NCBI RefSeq assembly: GCF_008329705.1
Contig: NZ_VTSX01000007.1
Location: 62,001-126,000 of the forward strand
Direction: 5' to 3'
DNA from: Chryseobacterium sp. SN22
GTDB taxonomy: Bacteria; Bacteroidota; Bacteroidia; Flavobacteriales; Weeksellaceae
Length of the DNA stretch: 64,000 nt
The stretch's first letter is position 1. Each line of letters opens with the position of its first letter. The translations under genes were made by a program, and so were the position numbers. Of the stretch, positions 51,494-60,760 are shown piece after piece. Under the pieces are notes generated by a model that was given only the letters and a program-made list of their open reading frames with translations, had not been told where the DNA came from and did no database searches.

Positions 51494-54400
51494 ATGGAAA
51501 TCAGCGAAAAACTAAAATCGAAGAAAATTGTCGATTATCACAGGAATTTAAAAAACGGACTGAAAAATCAGGCTGAAAAAGGAGTATTGTCCAAACTCTT
51601 TTCCAGGCCCAAATTAAAAAAGGAAATTGCCGAATTCGGACTGCTGCTTCTTAAAAAAAAGGACAGTTACGGAGAAATTACGTTGGGGTCTCCTGAAGCT
51701 GAAGAAATAAAAAAATATAGCACGCGCAATATCTGGGAAGACAGAGGTTATTTCGACTTATTGGTGTACTTCTTCGGCGATTATGCCGAACTGGCAAAAT
51801 ATGCCTGGAATAAAATGCCTCACAAAATGTACCAGACAGGGTATGAACGCCGCTCTTTCCGGGCTCCCAATAATGAGCGGTTCACGTTGCTTAATCAGAT
51901 TAATTTAATAAGAAATTTACTGGAGCCGCCCAGTCTGTATGCTTATGGTTCCGGTACCCAGTATTATGATTTGTCCCTGGAAGAGCAAATCATTTACGAC
52001 AGCCAGCTGTTCGGTAACGGGAGCCGGTTTTATCTCTGGTCGGCAGCCATTGATACGGGAAATGAAGAGATCTATCAGCTGATTGAAGATATTGTTTTCA
52101 ACAAGCATCCGGAAGGAAAAGTATCCCCGGGCATCATCCGTGCACTGCTGAACAGTGAGCAGCAAAGGTGCTGGGAACTTGTGGAAAAACTCCTGCTGGC
52201 GGCGCAAAGGCAGGAAGGGCTGCGGCAGACCATTCTGGAATCTTTGGATGAAACCAATACGCAGGCGTTACAGTACATGATGAAGGTGATCGGGGAAAAT
52301 CAACTGACACGGTTTTCATCGGTTGTACGGGCGATCGGAACCTGGACGGGCTTGGGATGGGAGTCTGAAAAAGAAACAGTGGTGAAAAATATAGTTTCAC
52401 TGGCCAACCGGTATTTCAAAAACCCGGATGAGATTTCCGAAGCGGTGCTCAGCAAAAACAATAATGAGGTGTATATGGCACTTTGGGTGCAGGGCGTCTG
52501 GGATGTAGAGCAGACGGTTCCCTGTTTACATGGCCTGCTCGATAAAGGAAATGTGGAGAAAAAATGCCTGGCCGTAAAATTCGCCATAGAAACCGGGGAT
52601 CCTTACATTCAGATGCCGGTTTATTATAAAGTAGTACAGCAAGGCGATCCGCAGGTTCTGGCATTTGCCGGAAGAGCCATGAGCGATTTGCTGGCGGTAA
52701 ACGCAAAATCTAAATTTTACATCGGTAACCCGGATTATCCCGGCTTCTTCGAAAAGCTTCATGAGCTGACCCAAAGAATAGCGGCTAAAGAAACAAAATT
52801 CGAAGGAAAGGTTTTCTCATGGCAGAATGCAACCTTTAGAAAAAGTGATCTCTACGCTTCCATGTTTTATCTCGTAGGAGAGGACCATAACAAGCTTGAT
52901 CTGGTATTGTCTTATTTCGATCAGTTTGACCTGACCCTGCGGGAACAGCTGACCAGAAATATTCTGAACGACTTTTACTGTTACTCGTATTCATATAATT
53001 TTGAACAAAAGGATAAGCAGGTTACGCCTTTTCAGAAAGAATTTGCCTTTAAAATCATTAAGGACCGCGGAGAATCTTTAGTGGCTTCGGGAATCAATGT
53101 CCTGCAGCAGAATCCTCTGGATAAAGATGAAGTGATGACTTTCTACGACCTCTTTAAAAGGAAAGGCGGAATCCTTCGTCAGAAGCTGATCGGATTGATG
53201 ATCAAACAGGAAGACCCGGTACTCATTCCTTTAATCAACGAAATGATTACCAAAGGGGATATTGAGCAGAGAACGGCTTCATTGGACCTGATGCTCCAGC
53301 TTCGCAAAAATGACAGGATGCCGGAACAGATCAATCGGTGGCTTCAGCACTATTCGGGAAAAGCAAAAATTTCAGAAAGGGAGCAGGGGTTGTTGGATCA
53401 GCTCAGGCCATCGGCAGACAGAAAAATTCTTTCTGCAGAAAACGGGTATGGTTTTTACAATCCTGCCGAAGTGTCGGAGTATAAATTACCGGAAGTGGAA
53501 GCCGGTTCCGTCTATGCGAAGGCTACAGAAAATGACCCGTACGGATTTACCCGGTCACTGGATTACATTAAAAAAGAACTGATTAAATTGAATAACCTAT
53601 TCCTCAGTTATAAAGAGTATGAGTATGAGACGGAAAACTGGGAAGGAGCGATGGTCAAAGAACTGATCGGCAATAATTTCCGCCAGATCAAAAGGAATAC
53701 AGATGGTTTTACGGGGCTTCAGCTGGCAGAAAATTATCCTCTGCATCAGGTTTGGGAACAATGGTACAAAGATTCCGACCTACAGCCGCGGGATTTGTTC
53801 TTGTTAACGCTTGCCGAAAGCTGCGACCGGAAAAAATTCAGGGATTTTTTAGAAAAGTATGTCTTTTACTATAAGGAAATCATTCCTAATCCGACAAAGA
53901 ATACGTACTCCTGGAACAATCCGCTGATTACGATACTGTATTCCCTGCAGCAAAAATTTGTTTTTGAAGAAAAAGCCGACTTCCTGATCGATGCCTGCAG
54001 TACTTTGTTTGCCCATCTTCCTGAAGAAATCATTAATTATAAATCAAAACAGAACGAATATTATTATGGGCGCAGCGGCGACGGATGGCAGCAGCAGCAT
54101 TTCTTTACGGTCTTTTTGCAGGCAATGCCCTATCAGCAGCTGAATGACAGACAGCTTGTAAAAGTATGGAACCTCCATCGTTGGATGCAGTTTAACGGTC
54201 TTCGGGAAAATATCCCGTATACTGCTCCGGATGTCTCTCTTTTCGCCAGGGCTTACGAACTGGGCCTGATTACCGGAAATGAACTGTATGAAGGAGTTTT
54301 AACCGCGGATAGCGCAATAAAGGATCTTACGGTGCTGCCTTCTTACCATCACAGCAAAAAGTATTATGAAAAATTCCCGTTTCTGAAACCTGTTGTTGAA

Positions 54401-56527
54401 GAAATACAGAATAAGTTCCTCGATGTCGAATTGATCCGTGGTGATGCCGGTACGCCGGTCTCTCATTTTGTTGAGAAATTCCAATCCATTTACGGGGCGA
54501 AGCGGTTTGTGCAGATCCTGAAAGGTCTGGGCAAAACGAATCTGTATGCCAACTACATCTACAGCTATGGAAATGAAAGCATGACCAGACAAAAGCTGTT
54601 TTCTTACCTGTTATCAAAATGCTATCCGCTTGAAACTGATACCCAGGAATCATTCAATGAAATGATGAAAAAGGAGCAGATTTCAGAGCTCCGCCTGGTT
54701 CAGGCTGCCGTATATGCCCCGCAGTGGCAGAAACTGATCAGTAATTATTTAGGGTGGAAAGGTCTGGATTCTGCCATCTGGTGGATGCATGCCCATACCA
54801 AGACAGGTGCCTATGAAGCACAGAATTCAGGTCTTGAAAGCGAGGTGGCCAAGTATTCCTCTGTGGATATCCAGGAATTTAAAGACGGTGCCGTAGATAA
54901 AGACTGGTTTATAAAAGCCTACAAAGAATTAGGGAAAACACGCTGGGAAATGCTGTATGATTCCGCGAAATACATTTCTGACGGGAACGGTCACCGCAGG
55001 GCAAGGCTCTATTCCGATACGCTGACGGGGAATTTGAAAATAAAAGAAGTGATCGCTAAAATAAAGGATAAGCGGGATCAGGACTATCTCAGGGTTTACG
55101 GGCTCATTCCTTTAAGCAGGACGAATCCTGAGAAAGATATCCTGAACCGGTACGAATACATCCAGCAGTTCAAAAAAGAGAGCCGGGAATTCGGCTCGAT
55201 GAAGCAGGCGAGCGAAGCGCTGGCCATTCGGGTAGCTCTGGAGAATTTAGCCAGGAATGCAGGATATCCTGATCCGATCCGTCTGACCTGGGCTATGGAA
55301 ACCCGGCAAATCCGGAATCTTTTGTCAAAGGAAACCCAGGTTACCATTGAAGGTGTCACCGTCGGACTGATTATTGAGGACGACGGAAAAGCAGAATTGG
55401 TGGTTTTCAGGGATGATAAGCAATTAAAAACCATTCCTCCGAAAATTAAAAAGGAGAAAGCGGTCACAGAACTGGCAAACAGCCGCAAGATCATGCGCGA
55501 ACAATGGAGCCGTTCCAGAAAAGGCCTTGAAGAAGCGATGATCCGCGGAGATGAATTTTTATATTCCGAAATCAGGAACCTGTTCGAACATCCGGTGATC
55601 GTAAGGCATCTTGAAAAGCTGGTATTTATTTCAGACGATCATAAAACAGGGTTCTTCCATGATGGAAACCTGGTGGATGCCCAGGGTGAAATTCATGAAC
55701 TGAACGAAAGCAATACCCTGAGAATCGCACACTGTACAGACCTGCACCAGCACGCCGTGTGGAGCGACTTCCAGCATTGTTGTTTTAAGGAAAAAATAGT
55801 TCAGCCGTTCAAGCAGATTTTCCGTGAACTCTATGTTCCGACGCCGGATGAACTGCAGGAAAAATCGGTATCCCGCCGCTATGCCGGACATCAGGTTCAG
55901 CCGAAACAGGCATTGGCACTGCTGAAAACGAGAGGCTGGAAAGTGGATTATGAAGAAGGTTTGCAGAAGGTTTATCATAAAGAAGGCTTCCAGGTGAAAC
56001 TGTACGCGATGGCAGACTGGTTCTCACCGGCCGATGTAGAAAGCCCGACCTTAGAGACCATAGAATTTCATTCCTTAAAAGACTACAAAAACATCCCGTT
56101 TGAAGAGATCAGTCCGAGGTTGTTTTCCGAAGTGATGAGGGATATTGATCTGGTGGTTTCCGTGGCTCACGCGGGCGGGGTAGATCCGGAAGCAAGCCAT
56201 TCATCCATCGAAATGCGGGCGGTCCTGATGAAAGAGACGGTGCGATTATTCAAACTGGATAATGTGAAAGTTGAAGGGTCACACGTATTGGTAAAAGGTC
56301 AGATGGCAGAATACAGCGTCCATCTGGGAAGCGCGGTGGTGCATCAGGTTCCCGGAAGGTATTTGTCGATTCTTCCCGTCCATTCACAGCACCGGGGAAG
56401 ACTGTTCCTTCCTTTTGCCGATGACGATCCGAAATCTGCTGAAGTATTATCCAAAGTCATTCTGTTGGCTAAAGATCACGAGATCCAGGATCCTACCATC
56501 CTGTCGCAGATTAAAAGGGAGTTTTAA
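51494..56527 (+). CDS. Very large DUF4132 protein
   Basis: This 1677-residue soluble protein is the largest gene in the window. The first 650 residues look like alpha-helical HEAT-type repeats (for example VEKKCLAVKFAIETGDPYIQ). The middle is helical and aromatic-rich. The C-terminal part (from about 1310) has the DUF4132 features I recall from MolR/YehI-like proteins: REQWSRSRKGLEEAMIRGDEF, then IAHCTDLHQHAVWSDFQ near 1412 and HAGGVDPEASHSSIEMRAVLMKETVRLF near 1557. No signal peptide or transmembrane segment is present. Function is unknown; members are often linked to MoxR/VWA-type complexes elsewhere, none of which are adjacent here. Confidence 0.72.
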   Translation: MEISEKLKSKKIVDYHRNLKNGLKNQAEKGVLSKLFSRPKLKKEIAEFGLLLLKKKDSYGEITLGSPEAEEIKKYSTRNIWEDRGYFDLLVYFFGDYAELAKYAWNKMPHKMYQTGYERRSFRAPNNERFTLLNQINLIRNLLEPPSLYAYGSGTQYYDLSLEEQIIYDSQLFGNGSRFYLWSAAIDTGNEEIYQLIEDIVFNKHPEGKVSPGIIRALLNSEQQRCWELVEKLLLAAQRQEGLRQTILESLDETNTQALQYMMKVIGENQLTRFSSVVRAIGTWTGLGWESEKETVVKNIVSLANRYFKNPDEISEAVLSKNNNEVYMALWVQGVWDVEQTVPCLHGLLDKGNVEKKCLAVKFAIETGDPYIQMPVYYKVVQQGDPQVLAFAGRAMSDLLAVNAKSKFYIGNPDYPGFFEKLHELTQRIAAKETKFEGKVFSWQNATFRKSDLYASMFYLVGEDHNKLDLVLSYFDQFDLTLREQLTRNILNDFYCYSYSYNFEQKDKQVTPFQKEFAFKIIKDRGESLVASGINVLQQNPLDKDEVMTFYDLFKRKGGILRQKLIGLMIKQEDPVLIPLINEMITKGDIEQRTASLDLMLQLRKNDRMPEQINRWLQHYSGKAKISEREQGLLDQLRPSADRKILSAENGYGFYNPAEVSEYKLPEVEAGSVYAKATENDPYGFTRSLDYIKKELIKLNNLFLSYKEYEYETENWEGAMVKELIGNNFRQIKRNTDGFTGLQLAENYPLHQVWEQWYKDSDLQPRDLFLLTLAESCDRKKFRDFLEKYVFYYKEIIPNPTKNTYSWNNPLITILYSLQQKFVFEEKADFLIDACSTLFAHLPEEIINYKSKQNEYYYGRSGDGWQQQHFFTVFLQAMPYQQLNDRQLVKVWNLHRWMQFNGLRENIPYTAPDVSLFARAYELGLITGNELYEGVLTADSAIKDLTVLPSYHHSKKYYEKFPFLKPVVEEIQNKFLDVELIRGDAGTPVSHFVEKFQSIYGAKRFVQILKGLGKTNLYANYIYSYGNESMTRQKLFSYLLSKCYPLETDTQESFNEMMKKEQISELRLVQAAVYAPQWQKLISNYLGWKGLDSAIWWMHAHTKTGAYEAQNSGLESEVAKYSSVDIQEFKDGAVDKDWFIKAYKELGKTRWEMLYDSAKYISDGNGHRRARLYSDTLTGNLKIKEVIAKIKDKRDQDYLRVYGLIPLSRTNPEKDILNRYEYIQQFKKESREFGSMKQASEALAIRVALENLARNAGYPDPIRLTWAMETRQIRNLLSKETQVTIEGVTVGLIIEDDGKAELVVFRDDKQLKTIPPKIKKEKAVTELANSRKIMREQWSRSRKGLEEAMIRGDEFLYSEIRNLFEHPVIVRHLEKLVFISDDHKTGFFHDGNLVDAQGEIHELNESNTLRIAHCTDLHQHAVWSDFQHCCFKEKIVQPFKQIFRELYVPTPDELQEKSVSRRYAGHQVQPKQALALLKTRGWKVDYEEGLQKVYHKEGFQVKLYAMADWFSPADVESPTLETIEFHSLKDYKNIPFEEISPRLFSEVMRDIDLVVSVAHAGGVDPEASHSSIEMRAVLMKETVRLFKLDNVKVEGSHVLVKGQMAEYSVHLGSAVVHQVPGRYLSILPVHSQHRGRLFLPFADDDPKSAEVLSKVILLAKDHEIQDPTILSQIKREF

Positions 56528-56550
56528 TATTGTTTTAACTGATCATCATT

Positions 56551-56582
56551 AAAAGAGGTGCACTTTAGGGTGTGCCTTTTTT
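56551..56582 (+). terminator. DUF4132 gene terminator
   Basis: An 8-bp stem with two G-U pairs (56556-56563 with 56570-56577), 6-base loop, flanking A/T runs, 29 bases past the stop. Confidence 0.65.
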
Positions 56583-56609
56583 AATGAATATTTTTTCCGG
56601 ACATAAAAA

Positions 56610-56631
56610 AAGCATCCTTTTTCAGATGCTT
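56610..56631 (-). terminator. DUF3276 gene terminator
   Basis: A 7-bp stem (56610-56616 with 56625-56631) with an 8-base loop and an A-run on the low side (minus-strand T-run), 20 bases past the DUF3276 stop. Confidence 0.65.
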
Positions 56632-56651
56632 GTATTTTTAGAATTATTCTT

Positions 56652-56987
56652 TTAAACCTCGTCGTCAGAATCGATCGTATAGGATCTGCTTTTGAAGTCT
56701 TTGTCATGTTTTTCCGATATTACATCCTCGCCCTTCTCATTAATGATGAAATCTGTGGATTCATTGAACATCTCCTGAAAACTTTTAAAATCTTCTTTAT
56801 AAAGATAAATTTTGTGTTTCTCAAATGTAGCTTCTCCATTCTCTCCGAAATTCTTTTTGCTTTCGGTAATCGTAAGATAATAATCTCCTGCTTTCGTCTC
56901 GCGCACATCAAAGAAATAAGTTCTTCTCCCTGCTTTTAACACCTTTGTGAAAATTTCATTTTCATGGCGTTCCTTGTATTCACTCAT
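56652..56987 (-). CDS. DUF3276 (PUR-family) nucleic-acid-binding protein
   Basis: The 111-residue protein has the PUR-alpha-like repeat seen in Bacteroidetes and Borrelia: EIFTKVLKAGRRTYFFDVRETKAGDYYLTITESKK, with an F/Y-rich beta sheet and basic residues; KIYLYKEDFKSFQEMFNESTDFI forms the helix. The C-terminal tail is acidic (TIDSDDEV). Family members bind single-stranded DNA and RNA. It stands alone with its own promoter and terminator. Confidence 0.88.
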   Translation of the reverse strand: MSEYKERHENEIFTKVLKAGRRTYFFDVRETKAGDYYLTITESKKNFGENGEATFEKHKIYLYKEDFKSFQEMFNESTDFIINEKGEDVISEKHDKDFKSRSYTIDSDDEV

Positions 56988-57016
56988 TGTTAGATATTTT
57001 TTAATCTTGTTAGGAA

Positions 57017-57046
57017 CAAATATAAAAGTTTTCTTTTAATCACAAA
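57017..57046 (-). promoter_or_regulatory. DUF3276 promoter
   Basis: On the minus strand TTTG (57043-57046), 18 bases, TATATTTG (57017-57024), then about 30 bases to the ATG (56987). Full match to the Bacteroidetes consensus. Confidence 0.72.
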
Positions 57047-57086
57047 ATTTTTTTTATGATTTATTTAACATTTGTGAATGAATGGG

Positions 57087-58748
57087 CTATGCAGTTATGG
57101 AATTGTTAATTTCGGTTAGGTTAAGGATTTTATCGGCTCTCTGGGCGCTAGACTCTCTGTGTGTGATGATTATGGAGGTGGCATTGCGGATTTTACGGTC
57201 GATATTTTCAAGAATATTCTGTTCTGTTTCCGTATCCAGTGCCGAAAGGGAGTCATCGAAAATGATAATATTCGGGTCCTTGATCAATGCCCTAGCAATA
57301 CATATCCTCTGTTTCTGTCCTCCCGAAAGCATGACGCCGCGCTCCCCGACCATGGTATTGTACTGCTCTTTGAATCCCACGATATTTTTATCGACATCTG
57401 CAATTTTGGCGTATTCCACTACCTTTTCATGAGAAGGATGGTCGATGGCAAAACCGATATTGTTTTCTATGGAATCGGAAAACAGGTAGCTTTCCTGGGG
57501 AATATAACCTATGGCGTTCCGGTAGTTTTCCAGGTTATGCTCTTTCAGATTCTTACCGTCGATCAGGATTTCTCCTTCCGTAGGATCGATCAGTCGGCAC
57601 AGAAGTAAGGCGATGGTAGATTTTCCGCTTCCGGTTTTCCCCATAATAGCCATGGATTCTCCGGCTTTCAGTGTAAAGCTAAGATTGTCCAGTGCCCGGA
57701 TTCCGGTATTCGGATACACGTAAGAAACATTTCTGAATTCAATATCTCCTTTGATGCCGTATTTTTCAAAATTGGTATTGACGATCTCCGATTTTTTATC
57801 CATAAATTCATTAATCCTTTGCATAGAGGCTTCAGCTCTCTGGTTCACGGAAGTTACCCAGCCTACCATTGAGAATGGGAAAATCAGGGTATTGATGTAC
57901 ATGAAAAAGTCGGCAATTTTACCGATGCTCAATTCCCCGGCAATATATTTCTGGCCGCCGACCCAGATGATGGCTACATTCAGAAGACCGATTACGAATA
58001 AAATAATCGTAAAAAAGTAGGCTTCCGTTTTTGCCAGATCCAGAGCCTTGTCCTGGTAATCGGTAACTTTCGCCCCGTAATTTTTCTTAATATAATTTTC
58101 TTTGGCAAAAAACTTCACCACCCGGATCCCTGAAAAACTATCCTGTACGAAAGTGGAAATCCCCGACTGGCTTTTCTGCATGATCTTCGACTTTTTATTG
58201 ATGATCGAGCTTACCTTATAAATGGCAAACGATAAAATCGGAAGCGGCAGTAAGGTCCAGAGCGTCATCGAAACATCCGTTTTGAGCATGTAAATCGCAG
58301 TGATAACCACCAGAACGATGAGGTTTGCCACATACATCACACCCGGGCCCAGATACATCCTTACCGCTACGACGTCTTCGCTTAGCCGGTTCATCAGATC
58401 TCCGATGGTGGTCTGTTTATAATCTGTTAAGGATAAATCCTGGTAATGCCGGTAAATTTTGTTTTTCAGTTCGTATTCAATTCTTCTTGAAGCTACAATA
58501 ATAGTCTGCCGCATCATGAAGGTGAAAAAGCCGGTGAGCAAAGAGCAGCCGACAATAATGGCAACATAGATCAAAACCTGCCGGTTGAATCCCAGGTTCC
58601 CGTGTTTCGTAAGCTCGTCCACGGATTTTCCCACGAACTGCACTTTATAGATGTTGAAAAAGTTGCTGGCAATGATGAATAATACTCCCCAAAACAACAG
58701 CAGTTTGTGTTTCCAGAAATATGGGTTTAATGTTTTTAGCGCTTTCAT
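57087..58748 (-). CDS. ABC exporter half-transporter
   Basis: This 553-residue protein has an exporter membrane domain with six helices (for example LLLFWGVLFIIASNFF and LIYVAIIVGCSLLTGFFTF) and a cytosolic ATPase: Walker A GKTGSGKS at 370-377, Q-loop IPQESYLFSDSI, signature LSGGQ at 474-478, Walker B IIIFD at 494-498 and H530. The residue after Walker B is D499 rather than the usual catalytic glutamate (FDDSLSALD), as in MdlA/YheI-like halves. It probably pairs with a second subunit to export lipids or drugs; no partner gene is in this window. Confidence 0.88.
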   Translation of the reverse strand: MKALKTLNPYFWKHKLLLFWGVLFIIASNFFNIYKVQFVGKSVDELTKHGNLGFNRQVLIYVAIIVGCSLLTGFFTFMMRQTIIVASRRIEYELKNKIYRHYQDLSLTDYKQTTIGDLMNRLSEDVVAVRMYLGPGVMYVANLIVLVVITAIYMLKTDVSMTLWTLLPLPILSFAIYKVSSIINKKSKIMQKSQSGISTFVQDSFSGIRVVKFFAKENYIKKNYGAKVTDYQDKALDLAKTEAYFFTIILFVIGLLNVAIIWVGGQKYIAGELSIGKIADFFMYINTLIFPFSMVGWVTSVNQRAEASMQRINEFMDKKSEIVNTNFEKYGIKGDIEFRNVSYVYPNTGIRALDNLSFTLKAGESMAIMGKTGSGKSTIALLLCRLIDPTEGEILIDGKNLKEHNLENYRNAIGYIPQESYLFSDSIENNIGFAIDHPSHEKVVEYAKIADVDKNIVGFKEQYNTMVGERGVMLSGGQKQRICIARALIKDPNIIIFDDSLSALDTETEQNILENIDRKIRNATSIIITHRESSAQRADKILNLTEINNSITA

Positions 58749-58808
58749 AAAGTTTTACAAAATTACGAAAATGTATCAGACTTCGAATTTCATAAATTTT
58801 AAATTTTG

Positions 58809-58816
58809 TATCTTTG
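58809..58816 (+). promoter_or_regulatory. -7 box for nusB
   Basis: TATCTTTG lies 22 bases before the nusB ATG. The -33 position has no clear TTG. It lies in the gap between divergent ABC transporter and nusB; the minus strand has a TAATTTTG box at 58758-58765 for the transporter. Confidence 0.45.
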
Positions 58817-58838
58817 CACCCATAAAAAAGCTCTTTGA

Positions 58839-59744
58839 ATGTTAGGAAGACGACAAATCCGTGAAAAAGTAGTACAGACTGTGTATTCTTATTACCAGAA
58901 TCCTGTGAAGTTTGATGTATTAGAGAAAAATATGTTCGCCAGCATAGAGAAAATCTATCATCTCTATATCTATGAACTGAATTTCCTGGTTTCCCTGAAA
59001 GAACTGGCCGAAAACCAGATCGAGATCGGAAAAAACAAATATCTCAAAACCGATGCCGATATTAATCCTAACCAAAAATTCATCAACAATCAGGTTTTAA
59101 TTAAATTGGAGGAAAATCCGGAAAGGTTATTTTTCACAGGACAGCACAAGCAATTGAAATGGGATCTGCATGATGATCTTTTGGTAAAAACTTTCCAGAG
59201 AATTACGGCAGGCAAGCGGTACCAGGATTTCATGAAGGAAGATGGCTATTCTTTTGAAGACGACCAGAAATTTATCGGAAAATTATTTTTAAGATATATT
59301 GCTGAAAATGATGATTTCCACGATTATCTCGGAGACAAGGAACTTTCCTGGTATGACGATATCCATATCGCGAATTCCATGGTACAGAAGACCATCGGTT
59401 TCCTGAAAGAAGATGAAGAAAGCCGCACTTTAATTAAAATGATTAAAGACGATGAGGATAAGACCTTCGCCATGAAGCTGCTGAGAAACACTCTGGACAG
59501 TTGGGAAAACAACGAAAAGAAACTGGAAGAAAGACTGGAAAACTGGGATCTGGAAAGGGTTTGTCTCATGGATAAAGTTATTCTGTCGACAGCGATCGCG
59601 GAGTTGGACAATTTTCCTTTTACGCCTTCAAGAGTAATTATCAACGAATATATCGAAATTGCAAAGGTATTTGCAACAGACCGTTCCAATATCTTTATCA
59701 ACGGGATTTTGGATAAGTATTGTAAAGATTTAAATAGAATATAA
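58839..59744 (+). CDS. nusB: Transcription antitermination factor NusB, long form
   Basis: NusB forms the antitermination complex with NusE on rRNA boxA. The 301 residues start MLGRRQIREKVVQTVYSYYQ, the family start with R-x-x-R-x-x-x-x-Q. The C-terminal half has VCLMDKVILSTAIAELDNFPFTPSRVIINEYIEIAKVFATDRSNIFINGILDKYCK, a standard NusB end. About 160 residues separate these parts, making it twice the usual size, as in other Flavobacteria. The extra segment is helical and charged (for example WDLHDDLLVKTFQRITAGKRYQDF). It heads nusB-DUF1573-yajC. Confidence 0.93.
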   Translation: MLGRRQIREKVVQTVYSYYQNPVKFDVLEKNMFASIEKIYHLYIYELNFLVSLKELAENQIEIGKNKYLKTDADINPNQKFINNQVLIKLEENPERLFFTGQHKQLKWDLHDDLLVKTFQRITAGKRYQDFMKEDGYSFEDDQKFIGKLFLRYIAENDDFHDYLGDKELSWYDDIHIANSMVQKTIGFLKEDEESRTLIKMIKDDEDKTFAMKLLRNTLDSWENNEKKLEERLENWDLERVCLMDKVILSTAIAELDNFPFTPSRVIINEYIEIAKVFATDRSNIFINGILDKYCKDLNRI

Positions 59745-59754
59745 ATATCTTAAT

Positions 59755-60273
59755 ATGAAAAAGACATTATCAATCATCGCTTTGTCTGTCATAGGCTTTG
59801 GTATGGTTTCCTGCAAAAAGGAAAATAAAGAAACGGCTGCAGGAACAGAAACTGCTGCAACCACTACGGATTCTGCTGCTGCCGCTGCTCCGGCTCCTAT
59901 GGGTGATTCCGCTGCCGTAGCTTCGGTTACAGAACAGGCGGCCACAGCTTCCAAACAACCGCTAACCACAATTGCCCTTTCCGAAAGCAATTTCGATTTT
60001 GGAAAGATTAAAAAAGGGGATAAAGTTCAGCACGTTTATGAAGTGATCAATACCGGAAGCAACCCATTGATTATTTCTGAAGTAAAACCGGGATGCGGAT
60101 GTACGGCACCTGATTTCACAAAAGACCCGATCATGCCGGGTAAAAAAGGAAAAATCACTTTGCATTTCGATTCTACCAACTTCGACGGGAACGTAAGCAA
60201 GTATGCTGATGTATTCGCCAATGTGGAAAAAATGCCGATTAAATTAACGTTCACTGCGAATATTCAACCATAA
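59755..60273 (+). CDS. DUF1573 lipoprotein
   Basis: The 172-residue lipoprotein has signal MKKTLSIIALSVIGFGMVSC, an alanine/threonine-rich linker, and a DUF1573 domain: FDFGKIKKGDKVQHVYEVINTGSNPLII, EVKPGCGCTAPDFTKDPIMPGKKGKITLHFD. The beta-sandwich resembles HYDIN/ASPM type Ig-like repeats with the conserved CGCT motif. Its function is unknown; it lies between nusB and yajC, 10 and 4 bases away, an arrangement seen in Flavobacteria. Confidence 0.87.
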   Translation: MKKTLSIIALSVIGFGMVSCKKENKETAAGTETAATTTDSAAAAAPAPMGDSAAVASVTEQAATASKQPLTTIALSESNFDFGKIKKGDKVQHVYEVINTGSNPLIISEVKPGCGCTAPDFTKDPIMPGKKGKITLHFDSTNFDGNVSKYADVFANVEKMPIKLTFTANIQP

Positions 60274-60277
60274 GATC

Positions 60278-60640
60278 ATGAATTTACTATCAATCTTTTT
60301 ACAGGCTCCGGCCCAGGGTGGAAATTCCATGATGCTGATCATGATGGGAGTGATGTTTGTCGGGTTTTATTTCCTGATGATCAGACCACAGATGAGAAAG
60401 CAGAAACAGGAAAAAAACTTCCAGGAAACGCTTAAGGTAGGAACCCGCGTGGTGCTTACTTCCGGTCTTCACGGAAGAATTGCTCAGGTTCAGGATGACG
60501 GTTTTGTGATCGAAACTTTATCAGGTAAACTGAAGTTTGAGAAGGCTGCCGTTTCCAGAGAATTTACGGAAACCCGTTTCGGCGCTAAAGCTGCTGAAAA
60601 AACAGCCGACAAAAAAGAAATCGATCTGGAGAAAAAATAA
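60278..60640 (+). CDS. yajC: Preprotein translocase accessory subunit YajC
   Basis: The 120-residue protein has one membrane helix (SMMLIMMGVMFVGFYFLMI) followed by RPQMRKQKQEKNFQETLKVGTRVVLTSGLHGRIAQVQDDG, the YajC start of the cytosolic domain. A lysine-rich tail closes it. It assists the Sec translocon with SecDF. It is last of the nusB unit and is followed by a strong terminator at 60661-60695. Confidence 0.93.
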   Translation: MNLLSIFLQAPAQGGNSMMLIMMGVMFVGFYFLMIRPQMRKQKQEKNFQETLKVGTRVVLTSGLHGRIAQVQDDGFVIETLSGKLKFEKAAVSREFTETRFGAKAAEKTADKKEIDLEKK

Positions 60641-60660
60641 TTTCCGGTTTAAAGATATCT

Positions 60661-60695
60661 TTTCGGCGGGATGAGCAGTGCTTATTCCGCCGAAA
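60661..60695 (+). terminator. nusB-yajC operon terminator
   Basis: A 9-bp GC-rich stem (60661-60669 with 60687-60695), 17-base loop, T-run, 21 bases past the yajC stop. Confidence 0.8.
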
Positions 60696-60725
60696 TTTTT
60701 TATGGGGTGTTTATTCGGGTAAATA

Positions 60726-60756
60726 TTTGTGTTCATAGGGGTTTAAACTATATTTG
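60726..60756 (+). promoter_or_regulatory. SDR gene promoter
   Basis: TTTG (60726-60729), 19 bases, TATATTTG (60749-60756), then ATG 4 bases later (60761). Perfect boxes and spacing; the predicted start site coincides with the ATG, giving a leaderless mRNA. Confidence 0.75.
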
Positions 60757-60760
60757 TCCC

